Source: Gammaproteobacteria bacterium UBA2168
GTDB lineage: Bacteria > Pseudomonadota > Gammaproteobacteria > Pseudomonadales > Azotimanducaceae
Assembly: GCA_002327525.1 (NCBI GenBank)
Contig: DCWG01000071.1
Span: 1,189-25,420, forward strand
Length of the DNA: 24,232 nucleotides
Direction: 5' to 3'
In this document: positions 7,287 to 15,524 of the stretch, piece after piece
Numbering within the stretch: the stretch's first letter is position 1
Layout of the letters: every line of letters begins with the position of its first letter
Program-made: the position numbers and the translations under genes
The notes under the pieces: model-generated
What the model saw: the letters and a program-made list of their open reading frames with translations, nothing else
The model's database searches: none
Told to the model about the DNA's origin: nothing

Positions 7287-8722
7287 TGGAGTTCGAGCGC
7301 CTGCTCGAGGATGTCCTCACCCGCGAGGTGAGTGGAGTCGAGGCGCTAGTCTCGGCCGACCGCCTCTCTGGCGGGGCCAGTCAGGAGACCTACCGCCTCG
7401 TCGTGCGCACCAGTGCCGGAAATAAGCCGTTTGCCATGCGCCGCGCGCCCGGGGGATTGCATGTGGAGGCGAGCTCAGGACATCCCGGACTTGCTGTAGA
7501 AGCGCTGCTGATGCGTTCTGCGGCGGCGACCGGTGTGCCGGAGCCCGAGGTTCACTATGTGCTTCAGGAAGCCGACGGGCTCGGTGACGGATTCGTCATG
7601 GAATGGTTGGAAGGAGAGACGCTCGGCGCACGCATCGCACGTTCGCCGGATCTCGACGAGGTGCGGCCGGGTCTCGCCTATCAGTGCGGTGAGATACTGG
7701 CCCGGATCCATGCCATAGACACCGCTGTTACGGGCCTTGACGATGTGCTCTCCCGGATGACTCCGGAGCAGTACGTTCACCAGACTTGGGACCGGTACAA
7801 AGCGTGGGATACTGCACACCCGATGATCGACTACGCCGGTCGGTGGTTGCTCGATCACCTGCCTGCCGATGCACCGATGAAGCTGGTCCACAATGATTTT
7901 CGCAACGGGAATGTGATGGTGTCGCGCCATGGTGTGATCGCGGTGCTCGACTGGGAAGTTGCGCACATCGGCGATCCGATGCGGGATCTGGGCTGGATTT
8001 GTACCAACTCGTGGCGATTCGGCCGCAGCGACCTGCCCGTGGGTGGGTTCGGCGAATACCAAGACCTATTCGATGGTTATGAATCCGTATCCGGGGAAGC
8101 CGTTGAGCCGGATCGGGTCAAGTTCTGGGAGGTGTTCGGTTCTTTCTGGTGGGCAATAGGTTGCCTCGGCATGGCTGAACACTACCGTATTGGCCCCGAC
8201 CAGACCGTGGAACGGCCGGCCATCGGGCGTAGGTCCTCGGAGTGCCAGGTGGATTGCGTGAATCATCTCATTCCCGGCCCGGTTGACGTGCTGCGCCCGG
8301 ATCCGGATCCGGACACCGCCGGAGACATGCCGAGAGTGGACGAACTGCTGGTGAGTGTGCGCGACTTTCTGCGAAACGACGTCATGAAGGAAACCAGCGG
8401 GCGTGCACAATTCATGGCGCGTGTGGCGAGCAATTCGCTGGACATCGTGTTGCGGGAGGAAGCCGTCGGCGCGAAAGCCCGCCGGCAGGAGCGAGAGCGG
8501 CTGCAAGCGCTGCTGCACAGTGACGAGGATCTGCAGGCGCTACGCTGGCGCCTCACGCGCGGACTGCGGGACGGGTCCATCACGCTCGATCTCGACGGGC
8601 TCGCCGAGCACCTGCGTCAGAGTGTCGTCAATCAGGTCGCCATCGATCAACCGAAGTACTCCGGATTCGCGAACGCACTCGCGCTTGCGGAACAGGGTCA
8701 GCCTGGAGACGCCGGTGTCTGA
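7286..8722 (+). CDS. ACAD10/11-like phosphotransferase (APH/choline-kinase fold) with C-terminal DUF6285-like region
   Basis: A 478-residue protein. Residues 1-290 form an aminoglycoside-phosphotransferase-like kinase: a nucleotide loop LSGGASQETY at about 27-36, Brenner's motif HNDFRNGN (His202, catalytic Asp204, Asn209), and the metal-binding VLDWEVAHIGDP (Asp222). The tail, about 340-470, is helical, with FLRNDVMKETSGRAQFMARV and LRRGL-like pattern resembling the DUF6285 region found behind such kinases. ATG at 7286 overlaps the dehydrogenase stop and has AAGGAGG four bases upstream; the GTG three bases earlier is too close to that site. Characterised relatives phosphorylate the hydroxyl of 4-hydroxyacyl-CoA. 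Antibiotic resistance is unlikely given the partner. The gene ends in TGATCA, whose other strand supplies the stop of the convergent Mo-enzyme gene. Confidence 0.9.
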   Translation: MEFERLLEDVLTREVSGVEALVSADRLSGGASQETYRLVVRTSAGNKPFAMRRAPGGLHVEASSGHPGLAVEALLMRSAAATGVPEPEVHYVLQEADGLGDGFVMEWLEGETLGARIARSPDLDEVRPGLAYQCGEILARIHAIDTAVTGLDDVLSRMTPEQYVHQTWDRYKAWDTAHPMIDYAGRWLLDHLPADAPMKLVHNDFRNGNVMVSRHGVIAVLDWEVAHIGDPMRDLGWICTNSWRFGRSDLPVGGFGEYQDLFDGYESVSGEAVEPDRVKFWEVFGSFWWAIGCLGMAEHYRIGPDQTVERPAIGRRSSECQVDCVNHLIPGPVDVLRPDPDPDTAGDMPRVDELLVSVRDFLRNDVMKETSGRAQFMARVASNSLDIVLREEAVGAKARRQERERLQALLHSDEDLQALRWRLTRGLRDGSITLDLDGLAEHLRQSVVNQVAIDQPKYSGFANALALAEQGQPGDAGV

Positions 8723-10831
8723 TCAGATCGCGGTCAGCGTCACCGCGATGCCCGTCATGTGGGACATATTGCTGAGTTTCTCGTAACTATCGGGTCCGTG
8801 CGGCAGTAGGGCATTTACATTGACACCCGGATAATTGTGCGCCAGTGAGAGCTCCGGACTCGCGGCATGACCCCAGCCGTGTGTCATGGCGACAACCCCG
8901 TCTCGCAGGCTGTCATCGCGTTTTATTGTGGCGACCAACCGGCCGGCCGACGATTCCACCGATACCTCCGCTCCCTCGGTGAGCCCATGACGTTCGGCGT
9001 CTCGAGGGTGGATGTGCAGCGGATTGTCGAGAGCCTGCTCCCGCTTGAGCGAAGGGAGATTGTGGAACCAGCTATTTACCATGTAGTTGGTGCGCAGGCT
9101 GATGAGTTTGAGCTGATCGGCGGGCTCCGCGAGCAGCTCGCAGAACTGCGTCTCGGCGGTATCGAACGCCCGGGTGAACAGCGTGGGGCAGCAGTCCACC
9201 TTGCCGTCATCTTTCTGAACGGCAATCTCGAAAAGCCAGGCCGGATCCGGATCCTGTAGACGCACGGTCCGGGAAGGCGCCGCCTCGATTTTTTCGAGGG
9301 ATAAATCGGCTCCGCCCAACTGACGATCGTGACGTGCCATCGGATCGAAGTTGGGGTCGTCTAGCGGCGATGGTTGGTGCAGAGCCTGCAGCAGGCGTGA
9401 AAAGATCCACCATTCAGCTTTGCGCTCGAATCTGGGTTCTACCACCGCGTCAGTGACCTGCACGTAGGGCTGCGGCTGATAGCCGAGCGCAACGGCATTT
9501 ATATCGGCACGTTCCAACCAATCGGTGGCCGGTAACGCGTAGTCGGCAAACTCGGCGGTGGCGCTCGGGTAGATGTCGATCACCACGAGCAGCTCGAGGG
9601 CGGCGAACGTCTCGCGCAGGCGCGCTTCACCGCCCACGGACAGGAGCGGATTACCCGACATGACGACCAGCGCCTTCAACGCGCCGCTCTCGATGTACTC
9701 CGGCATGAGGTTTGCGGGCAGATTGCCGAGGATGGTGCGCAGTTCGCCGAATTCGGTGTCGAAGAAAGGATCGTCGGTACGCGGTTTCCCCACGGTGGCG
9801 GCGGGGAAATACCCCGGCGAGTACAGGTTGCCGCCGCGCCTGCCCAGATTGCCGGTTGTCAGGCTCAACATGTTGAGCAGCCAATACGCGAGCGTACCCT
9901 GACGTCCCATGTTCGCCCCGGTGGACATGTGTACGCTTGCCGATGCGGCGCCCGCGAACTCGGCGGCGATCTGGTGAATCATCTCCGCGCTGATGCCGAC
10001 GACATCGGTCACGCGTTCGGCGGGATAGCGCGCGACGAAATCGAACAAGCCCTGCGAGTTTACGCCATGGGCTGAAATGTAGTCCTCATCGATACAGCCA
10101 GAGCGCTGGATACTCTCGATGAGCGCGGCGAGAAAGTAGAGATCCGTGTCTGGCTTGATGAGCGTAACCTCGCCCGTGGCCGGTGTAGCGGACTCGATGC
10201 GCCGGGGGTTGATGTGGCGCACCTTGCCGCCGCGTCGCACCATGTCGCGCAACGCGCCCATTGGATCCGTCGTGTGTACGAAACTCATATGCGAGATACG
10301 CGGGTTGGCTCCGACACTCAGCAGGTATTCGGTATGCGTGAAGTCGGGAATGGGATGCAGGTTGGCGGTTCCGAACATTGCCTCCGCGCCCGCGAACTTG
10401 TTGCTGCAGTCCTGGGTGCCGGACCCGAATGAGTAACTGACACCGACCGCCCGGGCGAACTGACGCGCAGCGTCGCGTGCCGTGGAATTGAAAGCGGATG
10501 GGTTGCCGACGTACATGCCGATGACGTCATCCCCCCACTTTTCACGAACGCTTTGCAGGCGCGCGGCGATTTCATCGATGGCATCGCTCCAACCGATGCG
10601 TTCGAACTCTGCCCGTGACGTAGGAGATTTCGCGTTTGTTCGCCGCATCGGGAAATCGAGCCGGTCGGGATCGAAGTGCATTTCGGTGAAATTCAGGCCC
10701 TTGTGGCAGATGAAGCCCCTGTGGACGGGGTGTTCCTTGTCGGGTCTGAGGGTAACGGTGTCACCATACGTCTCGGCGATGAGTGCACAGCCCGGTTCGC
10801 ATATACGACAATAGGTATGCTTGGTTTCCAT
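8723..10831 (-). CDS. Molybdopterin-dependent oxidoreductase (DMSO reductase/formate dehydrogenase superfamily)
   Basis: A 702-residue cytosolic enzyme with bis-molybdopterin guanine dinucleotide domains. The N-terminus binds one [4Fe-4S] cluster through Cys8, Cys11, Cys15 and Cys42. Cys142, in GTQDCSNK, lies where the Mo-ligating Cys or Sec of formate dehydrogenase-type enzymes is found. Cofactor domains follow (MSTGANMGRQGTLAYWLLN and VVMSGNPLLSVGGEARL), and a C-terminal molydopterin dinucleotide-binding domain starts near 580 and contains THGWGHAASPE. There is no Tat signal. The ATG at 10831 is chosen because the Fe-S domain begins at once; the longer frame to 11188 is compositionally odd and overlaps the divergent SDR. 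It may oxidise or reduce an intermediate of the neighbouring acyl-CoA pathway; the substrate is unknown. No partner subunit gene is adjacent, so it may be single-subunit or share a ferredoxin. Confidence 0.92.
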   Translation of the reverse strand: METKHTYCRICEPGCALIAETYGDTVTLRPDKEHPVHRGFICHKGLNFTEMHFDPDRLDFPMRRTNAKSPTSRAEFERIGWSDAIDEIAARLQSVREKWGDDVIGMYVGNPSAFNSTARDAARQFARAVGVSYSFGSGTQDCSNKFAGAEAMFGTANLHPIPDFTHTEYLLSVGANPRISHMSFVHTTDPMGALRDMVRRGGKVRHINPRRIESATPATGEVTLIKPDTDLYFLAALIESIQRSGCIDEDYISAHGVNSQGLFDFVARYPAERVTDVVGISAEMIHQIAAEFAGAASASVHMSTGANMGRQGTLAYWLLNMLSLTTGNLGRRGGNLYSPGYFPAATVGKPRTDDPFFDTEFGELRTILGNLPANLMPEYIESGALKALVVMSGNPLLSVGGEARLRETFAALELLVVIDIYPSATAEFADYALPATDWLERADINAVALGYQPQPYVQVTDAVVEPRFERKAEWWIFSRLLQALHQPSPLDDPNFDPMARHDRQLGGADLSLEKIEAAPSRTVRLQDPDPAWLFEIAVQKDDGKVDCCPTLFTRAFDTAETQFCELLAEPADQLKLISLRTNYMVNSWFHNLPSLKREQALDNPLHIHPRDAERHGLTEGAEVSVESSAGRLVATIKRDDSLRDGVVAMTHGWGHAASPELSLAHNYPGVNVNALLPHGPDSYEKLSNMSHMTGIAVTLTAI

Positions 10832-10876
10832 CCGATCAAAATCCCGCTGACGAAGCGAGCGATTATCCCGTCGTGG

Positions 10877-10920
10877 TGCCGGGAGGACAACACCGGCAGC
10901 GTGACTGGGTATGATGTCAC
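10877..10920. promoter_or_regulatory. Candidate operator/promoter in the divergent Mo-enzyme/SDR intergenic region
   Basis: The 115-base gap between the divergent starts holds two inverted repeats with equal spacers: TGCCGG-N10-CCGGCA at 10877-10898 and GTGAC-N10-GTCAC at 10901-10920. Their centres are 23 bases apart. The second repeat brackets TATGAT (10910-10915), a good -10 hexamer that would place transcription start about 25 bases before the SDR ATG. A regulator bound there would block that promoter. The arms are only five and six bases, so chance is possible, and the spacing does not match a CRP site. Confidence 0.35.
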
Positions 10921-10946
10921 CTCGATAAGGCGTGGACCGGGTTGTG

Positions 10947-11618
10947 ATGAATCTCGAAGGAAAAACGGTAGCTGTGACGGGTGCCGCCGGAGTATTGGGG
11001 GATGCCGTGGCGCGTAAGGCCGTGCAGTGCGGTGCCAAAGTGGTGCTCGTGGATGTGGTAGAGGGGTTCGAGTCCGGTCTCGGTCCCACGCACTCGGTGG
11101 ACCTGCTGGACAAAGCGGCGACCTCGGCATGCCTCTCGTCGGTCGGCGCCCTCGATGCGGTGTGCAACATCGCGGGAGGGTTCGACATGGGCCCACCCGT
11201 CTACCAGATCGATGATGCGATGTGGGATGGCATGTTCGACATCAACGTGCGTACGCTGCGTAATGTGCTGGCCACAGCGGTCCCGGTACTCATCGAACGT
11301 GGACGAGGTAGTATCGTCAATGTGGGCGCTCTTGGGGCACTCCACGGACAGGTGAATATGGGTGCCTACACGGTGGCCAAGTCCGTGGTCATGCGATTGA
11401 CCGAAGCGCTGTCCGAGGAGGTGCGCGGGCAAGGAATTAACGTCAACGCGGTGCTGCCGAGCCTCATCGACACACCGCGCAACCGCGCGGACATGCCCGA
11501 TGCCGACTATTCGAAGTGGGTGAGCCCGGAGAAGCTGGCCAACGTGGTGTGCTTTCTGGCCTCCGAGTCGGCCAGCGATGTTCACGGCGCGCTGGTGCCG
11601 GTGACCGGGTTGGTGTGA
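10947..11618 (+). CDS. Short-chain dehydrogenase/reductase (SDR) family protein
   Basis: A 223-residue Rossmann-fold protein. The nucleotide-binding motif TGAAGVLG is at 11-18, NIAGG at 74-78, Asn100 in DIN, and the catalytic YTVAK at 141-145 (Tyr141, Lys145). Asp36 at the end of the second strand (VVLVDVV) suggests a preference for NAD(H). The catalytic Ser usually 13 residues before Tyr is Ala128 here. The protein also ends soon after VTG, shorter than the usual 245-260 residues. ATG at 10947 places the first strand normally; GTG at 10932 or 10944 are alternatives, none with a strong ribosome site. It is four bases upstream of the NUDIX gene. It could reduce or oxidise a hydroxyacyl intermediate, but the Ser loss leaves activity uncertain. 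Confidence 0.9.
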   Translation: MNLEGKTVAVTGAAGVLGDAVARKAVQCGAKVVLVDVVEGFESGLGPTHSVDLLDKAATSACLSSVGALDAVCNIAGGFDMGPPVYQIDDAMWDGMFDINVRTLRNVLATAVPVLIERGRGSIVNVGALGALHGQVNMGAYTVAKSVVMRLTEALSEEVRGQGINVNAVLPSLIDTPRNRADMPDADYSKWVSPEKLANVVCFLASESASDVHGALVPVTGLV

Positions 11619-11622
11619 CACC

Positions 11623-12138
11623 GTGGGCGAAGAGCAGTTCGAGGTTTTTGATGAGGCCGGTGCTCTGGTGGGATTGGTCGCGCGCTCGGAGGTGCATCGG
11701 CTGGGCCTGTGGCACCGCTCAGCCCACGTGTTTCTCTACAATACCAGCGCAGAGATGCTCATTCAGAAACGCTCGCAGGACAAGGATCTATATGCGGGGC
11801 TCTGGGACTACGCGGTGGGTGAGCACCTGCAGCCGGGTGAGACGTTCGAAGCGGGTGCACTTCGCGGTCTGCGGGAAGAACTAGGCGTAGCCGGTGTTGC
11901 GTTGACGGAGATCGGTACCGTCAGGCGCTTTCGCTTCGAGACGGCACAGGGCGCGATAGACGCAGAAGAACAGCAGGCATTTCGCTGTGTCCACGACGGT
12001 CCGTTCGAGCCGGATCCGGTCGAGGTGGCGCAGATCGAGTTCGTGAGCATTGAGGACCTTGCCGGCGACGTGACCGCTCACCCGTCGTGCTATACGCCTT
12101 GGTTTGTTCGTGATCTGACGGAATTCGGGTTGCTGTGA
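11623..12138 (+). CDS. NUDIX hydrolase, YfcD/IDI-like, with altered Nudix box
   Basis: A 171-residue NUDIX-fold protein of the type related to YfcD and isopentenyl diphosphate isomerase: VFDEAG near the start, LWHRSAHVFLYN at 29-40, and QKRSQDKDLYAGLWDYAVG at 48-66. The Nudix box is E-x5-E73-x7-R81-G-L-R-E85-E86-L-G-V. Compared with the consensus, the first Gly is Glu67 and the Glu following Arg is Gly82; the metal-binding E85/E86 pair is kept. Family members hydrolyse nucleoside diphosphates linked to another moiety. The GTG start at 11623 lies four bases after the SDR stop and lacks a clear ribosome site, suggesting translational coupling. Substrate is unknown, and the altered box may mean changed or weak catalysis. 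Confidence 0.88.
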   Translation: MGEEQFEVFDEAGALVGLVARSEVHRLGLWHRSAHVFLYNTSAEMLIQKRSQDKDLYAGLWDYAVGEHLQPGETFEAGALRGLREELGVAGVALTEIGTVRRFRFETAQGAIDAEEQQAFRCVHDGPFEPDPVEVAQIEFVSIEDLAGDVTAHPSCYTPWFVRDLTEFGLL

Positions 12139-12214
12139 CGTGTGACGAGCTTGCGGTGGGAGATTCCGTTCGTCTCGGCAACACCTTGAATTCGGTAGCG
12201 GCGCACTGCTTCGG

Positions 12215-13186
<972 letters not shown>

Positions 13187-13252
13187 CTAATCGCAGAACC
13201 GCTATCACCGAAGCTTTCCTTCACAGTATGCCGGAGGGGGACAGCACACCAT

Positions 13253-13327
13253 TGGCCCGTTCCAATCCTGCGTTGAAGCCCTTGCCCGTATGGGGAGGCT
13301 GACCTCGCCTTGTCCTGGAACGGGCCA
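13253..13327. repeat. Perfect 12-base inverted repeat enclosing 51 bases
   Basis: The arm TGGCCCGTTCCA at 13253-13264 is exactly complementary to TGGAACGGGCCA at 13316-13327. In the minus direction the enclosed part can fold further: GAGG-TCAG-CCTC and CCC-ATAC-GGG hairpins lie side by side. The element sits alone in the 167-base gap between the lyase gene stop and trxB start. It could be a structured transcript, a terminator-like attenuator ahead of trxB, or a remnant of a small mobile repeat. There is no T-run after either arm, so a classical intrinsic terminator is not supported. Confidence 0.5.
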
Positions 13328-13344
13328 GATACCCTCAAGTTACC

Positions 13345-14364
13345 TTATTTACCTAGTGGCCCCTGGGCGAAGGCCGTGTCGTAAACCGGAAGCGTCGCCG
13401 TGCCACCCGTGTGGATGAACACCACGTCGTTTGCGTGATCGAATTCGCCGATGGCGACGCGATCGATCAGGCCCGACATCGCTTTGCCCGTGTACACAGG
13501 ATCGAGCACGATACCCTCGAGCTCCGCGACCATGCGGATGGCGGCGAGGGTTTCCGGCGTTGGCAGCCCGTAGCCCTCACCTATATAGCGGTGATCCACG
13601 TGCACACGCTCCTCACCAATCTCCGGCGTCTCGCCCGATGCATGGATGACGCCCCTCAGATTCGTGACTATCTCCTCACGGTCGGAGGCGGATACATTGA
13701 TGCCGTGCACGCGTACGTCGGCGTCAGCGAGTGCGAAGCCGATCAGTAGGCCCGCCTGGGTGCCGGTGCTCGAGGTTGCATGCGCGACATCGGTGAGTTC
13801 CAGGTTGCCCGGACTCTGCTCGACCAGTTCCAGTGCGCAACGAACATAGCCACGCGCGCCGATAGCGTTGGAGCCCCCGGGCGGAATCACGTAGGGCTGC
13901 TGATCCTGCTCGCCCAGAGTCTTGATGAGATCCTTCGCATAACCCGGGGTATCGGCGAAGTCAACGCGATGAACGCTAGCGCCCAGGAGGTTGTCGAGGA
14001 GCACGTTGGCATTGCTCTCGTAATCCGGATGTCGCCAGGGTACGACACGGCTCAAGACGAGGTGACAGGACAGCCCCAGGCGCGCGCAGGCGGCCGCGGT
14101 CTGGCGCGCGTGGTTGGACTGTACCGCGCCATAGGTCACCACGGTTGTCGCTTGCGCAGCCTTTGCATCGGCCATGAGATACTCGAGTTTACGGGTCTTG
14201 TTGCCGCCAGTGGCGAGCCCCGTGCAGTCATCGCGCTTGAACCAGATGCGCGGGCCGCCGAGTTCGGTGCTGAGTCGGTCGAGCGGTTCCAGTGCGGTGG
14301 GCAAGTGGGCGAGTCGTATTCTCGGATACTGCTCGAGCCAGTCTGATAGCTGCTGTGGATTCAT
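13345..14364 (-). CDS. D-cysteine desulfhydrase / L-cysteate sulfo-lyase family PLP enzyme
   Basis: A 339-residue fold-type II PLP enzyme of the ACC deaminase/D-cysteine desulfhydrase group. The PLP-binding Lys is Lys56 in GLATGGNKTRK, followed by the substrate-side GAVQSNHARQTAA, PPGGSNAIGARGY, and the phosphate-holding TSSTGTQAG. Known members release ammonia and either sulfide from D-cysteine (DcyD) or sulfite from L-cysteate (CuyA); this family resemblance does not let the two be separated by eye. AGGA lies eight bases before the ATG. It is downstream of a decayed operon on the same strand (remnant stop 25 bases away), so its own promoter may now lie within that debris. Upstream of trxB, separated by a structured gap. 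Confidence 0.88.
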   Translation of the reverse strand: MNPQQLSDWLEQYPRIRLAHLPTALEPLDRLSTELGGPRIWFKRDDCTGLATGGNKTRKLEYLMADAKAAQATTVVTYGAVQSNHARQTAAACARLGLSCHLVLSRVVPWRHPDYESNANVLLDNLLGASVHRVDFADTPGYAKDLIKTLGEQDQQPYVIPPGGSNAIGARGYVRCALELVEQSPGNLELTDVAHATSSTGTQAGLLIGFALADADVRVHGINVSASDREEIVTNLRGVIHASGETPEIGEERVHVDHRYIGEGYGLPTPETLAAIRMVAELEGIVLDPVYTGKAMSGLIDRVAIGEFDHANDVVFIHTGGTATLPVYDTAFAQGPLGK

Positions 14365-14388
14365 AGCTGCTTCCTGTCCCGAAAGTCG

Positions 14389-14559
14389 CTAGTCCGGCAA
14401 TCCCAGCACGCGTTTCGAGATGATGTTGAGCTGCACCTCGGAACTGCCGCCGGCGATGGTCATGGCCTTGCTGCCGCCGGCATATTTGATGGCCTTACCC
14501 CGAATAGAGACCGGGCAGTTCTGGTCGGTCCAGCTGGTCAGTTCTTCAAGGTCGGTCAT
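14389..14559 (-). pseudogene. Acyl-CoA dehydrogenase C-terminal remnant (56 codons)
   Basis: This short frame encodes the very end of an acyl-CoA dehydrogenase: SKAMTIAGGSSEVQLNI followed by ISKRVLGLPD, the standard C-terminal helix and tail of the family. The preceding residues (GKAIKYAGG) look like part of an earlier helix joined to it after an internal loss; the other roughly 320 residues are absent. It starts with ATG at 14557-14559 overlapping the stop of the decarboxylase pseudogene (ATGA), with GGAGGAAG just upstream, so it still has intact-looking initiation signals. It is most likely debris of a degraded gene. Expression of a 56-residue peptide cannot be excluded. Confidence 0.7.
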
Positions 14560-15456
14560 TCATCTTCCTCCAGAGCAGTGTTGATATCCTCCAGCAGCAT
14601 GCTTAGATGTTCACGGTGTGTGCGGTAGGACACGATGGCCACACGTATGGCGTAGCGCTTTCCCAGTATCGTACCTGACAGGGTCACCCGATTCAGCGTG
14701 TTGATACGTTAGAGCAGGCGCTTTGATCGAGCGTTGCTCTCCTCCAGATCGACATCGCCGCGGCAGGCGAATGTGAGCGCGGTGAGTTCAGGCGGAGCGA
14801 GGATGGACAACGCATCGATTGTGCTGAGGCGCTCGTGCGGATAGGTGGCGAGATCGAGTTTCTCGTCCGGGATACCGGCAAGGCGTGCTACTTTGCACAC
14901 GCACAAATGCGACTGTTCGCTGACGTAGAGAACAGCGTCGAGGAACTGCTCGCCGAGTCTCGTATAGCGCGCCGTGATGACGGCGGTGAGCGTGGCAAGC
15001 GATCCTCCCGAGGTTAGAAATCCACCGGCGCCTGCCGGGTATCCCACTATCTCGGCAAACCAGTGCAGGACATTGGCCTTGAACTAGGCGAGTACTGGTG
15101 CGCTCGCTGGCATGCCGACATAATGATTGAGCATCGAGGCGATGAGTTTGGCAATTGCTGCATCGCCCAGAACGCCGCCGGGGATATAGGCCATGAAGGT
15201 GGGAGAGCGGCGTTCACGCTGCCATGCGGACCCTCGTCGAACATTTCGTCGAGCAATGAGCCGAGATCGCTACCGGATTCGGGTAACGGTTCGATCAGCG
15301 CCTCGATGAGTTCCATATCGACGTTGGTCGGCGAGCCGACGGCCGCGCGGCGTTACTGTGGGCTTCGACGATGCGTTGGGTGACCCGCTCTAACGTGCGG
15401 GCGATTGCTGCCGCATTCGGCTCCAACGAGCGGTTTTTCTCGGAGGGTACATCCAT
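14556..15456 (-). pseudogene. Group II PLP-dependent (aromatic amino acid-type) decarboxylase pseudogene
   Basis: Fragments of one decarboxylase can be read in order on the minus strand across three frames. The N-terminus is at 15456 (LEPNAAAIARTLERVTQRI); then, after a frameshift near 15335-15352, ELIEALIEPLPESG and DEGPHGSVNA. A second shift near 15195-15215 leads to AYIPGGVLGDAAIAKLI, an in-frame TAG at 15084-15086, then HWFAEIVGYPAGAGGFLTSGG and VLYVSEQSH. The chain jumps at about 14810-14870 to APPELTALTF, so some 200 residues including the PLP Lys (usually in a DPHKG-like motif) are missing. An in-frame TAA at 14709-14711 precedes the C-terminal NTLNRVTLSG and SYRTHREHL, ending at TGA 14556. 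At least two frameshifts, two stops and one large deletion make it non-functional. Confidence 0.9.
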
Positions 15457-15524
15457 TCCTGCATTGTGGCAGTACCGTGGGTTTGCGGAAAGCGGTAAGC
15501 TCGTCGGTCGACGGAGGAAGCTCA

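Noticed and set aside
10901..10920. CRP-type site
   Set aside because: The half-sites are 12 bases apart where CRP needs eight (between GTGA and TCAC).
11060..11085. tRNA T-loop-like GGTTCGAGTCC
   Set aside because: It is within the SDR frame (residues GFESG), and no cloverleaf can be built around it.
10832..11188. 119-codon N-terminal extension of the Mo-enzyme
   Set aside because: It is proline/threonine/serine-rich, overlaps the SDR gene and precedes the natural Fe-S start.
13253..13327. Possible SRP (4.5S) RNA
   Set aside because: The conserved GGTCAGG...GGAAGG-AGCAG core of bacterial SRP RNA is absent; only a partial AGGTCAG match occurs.
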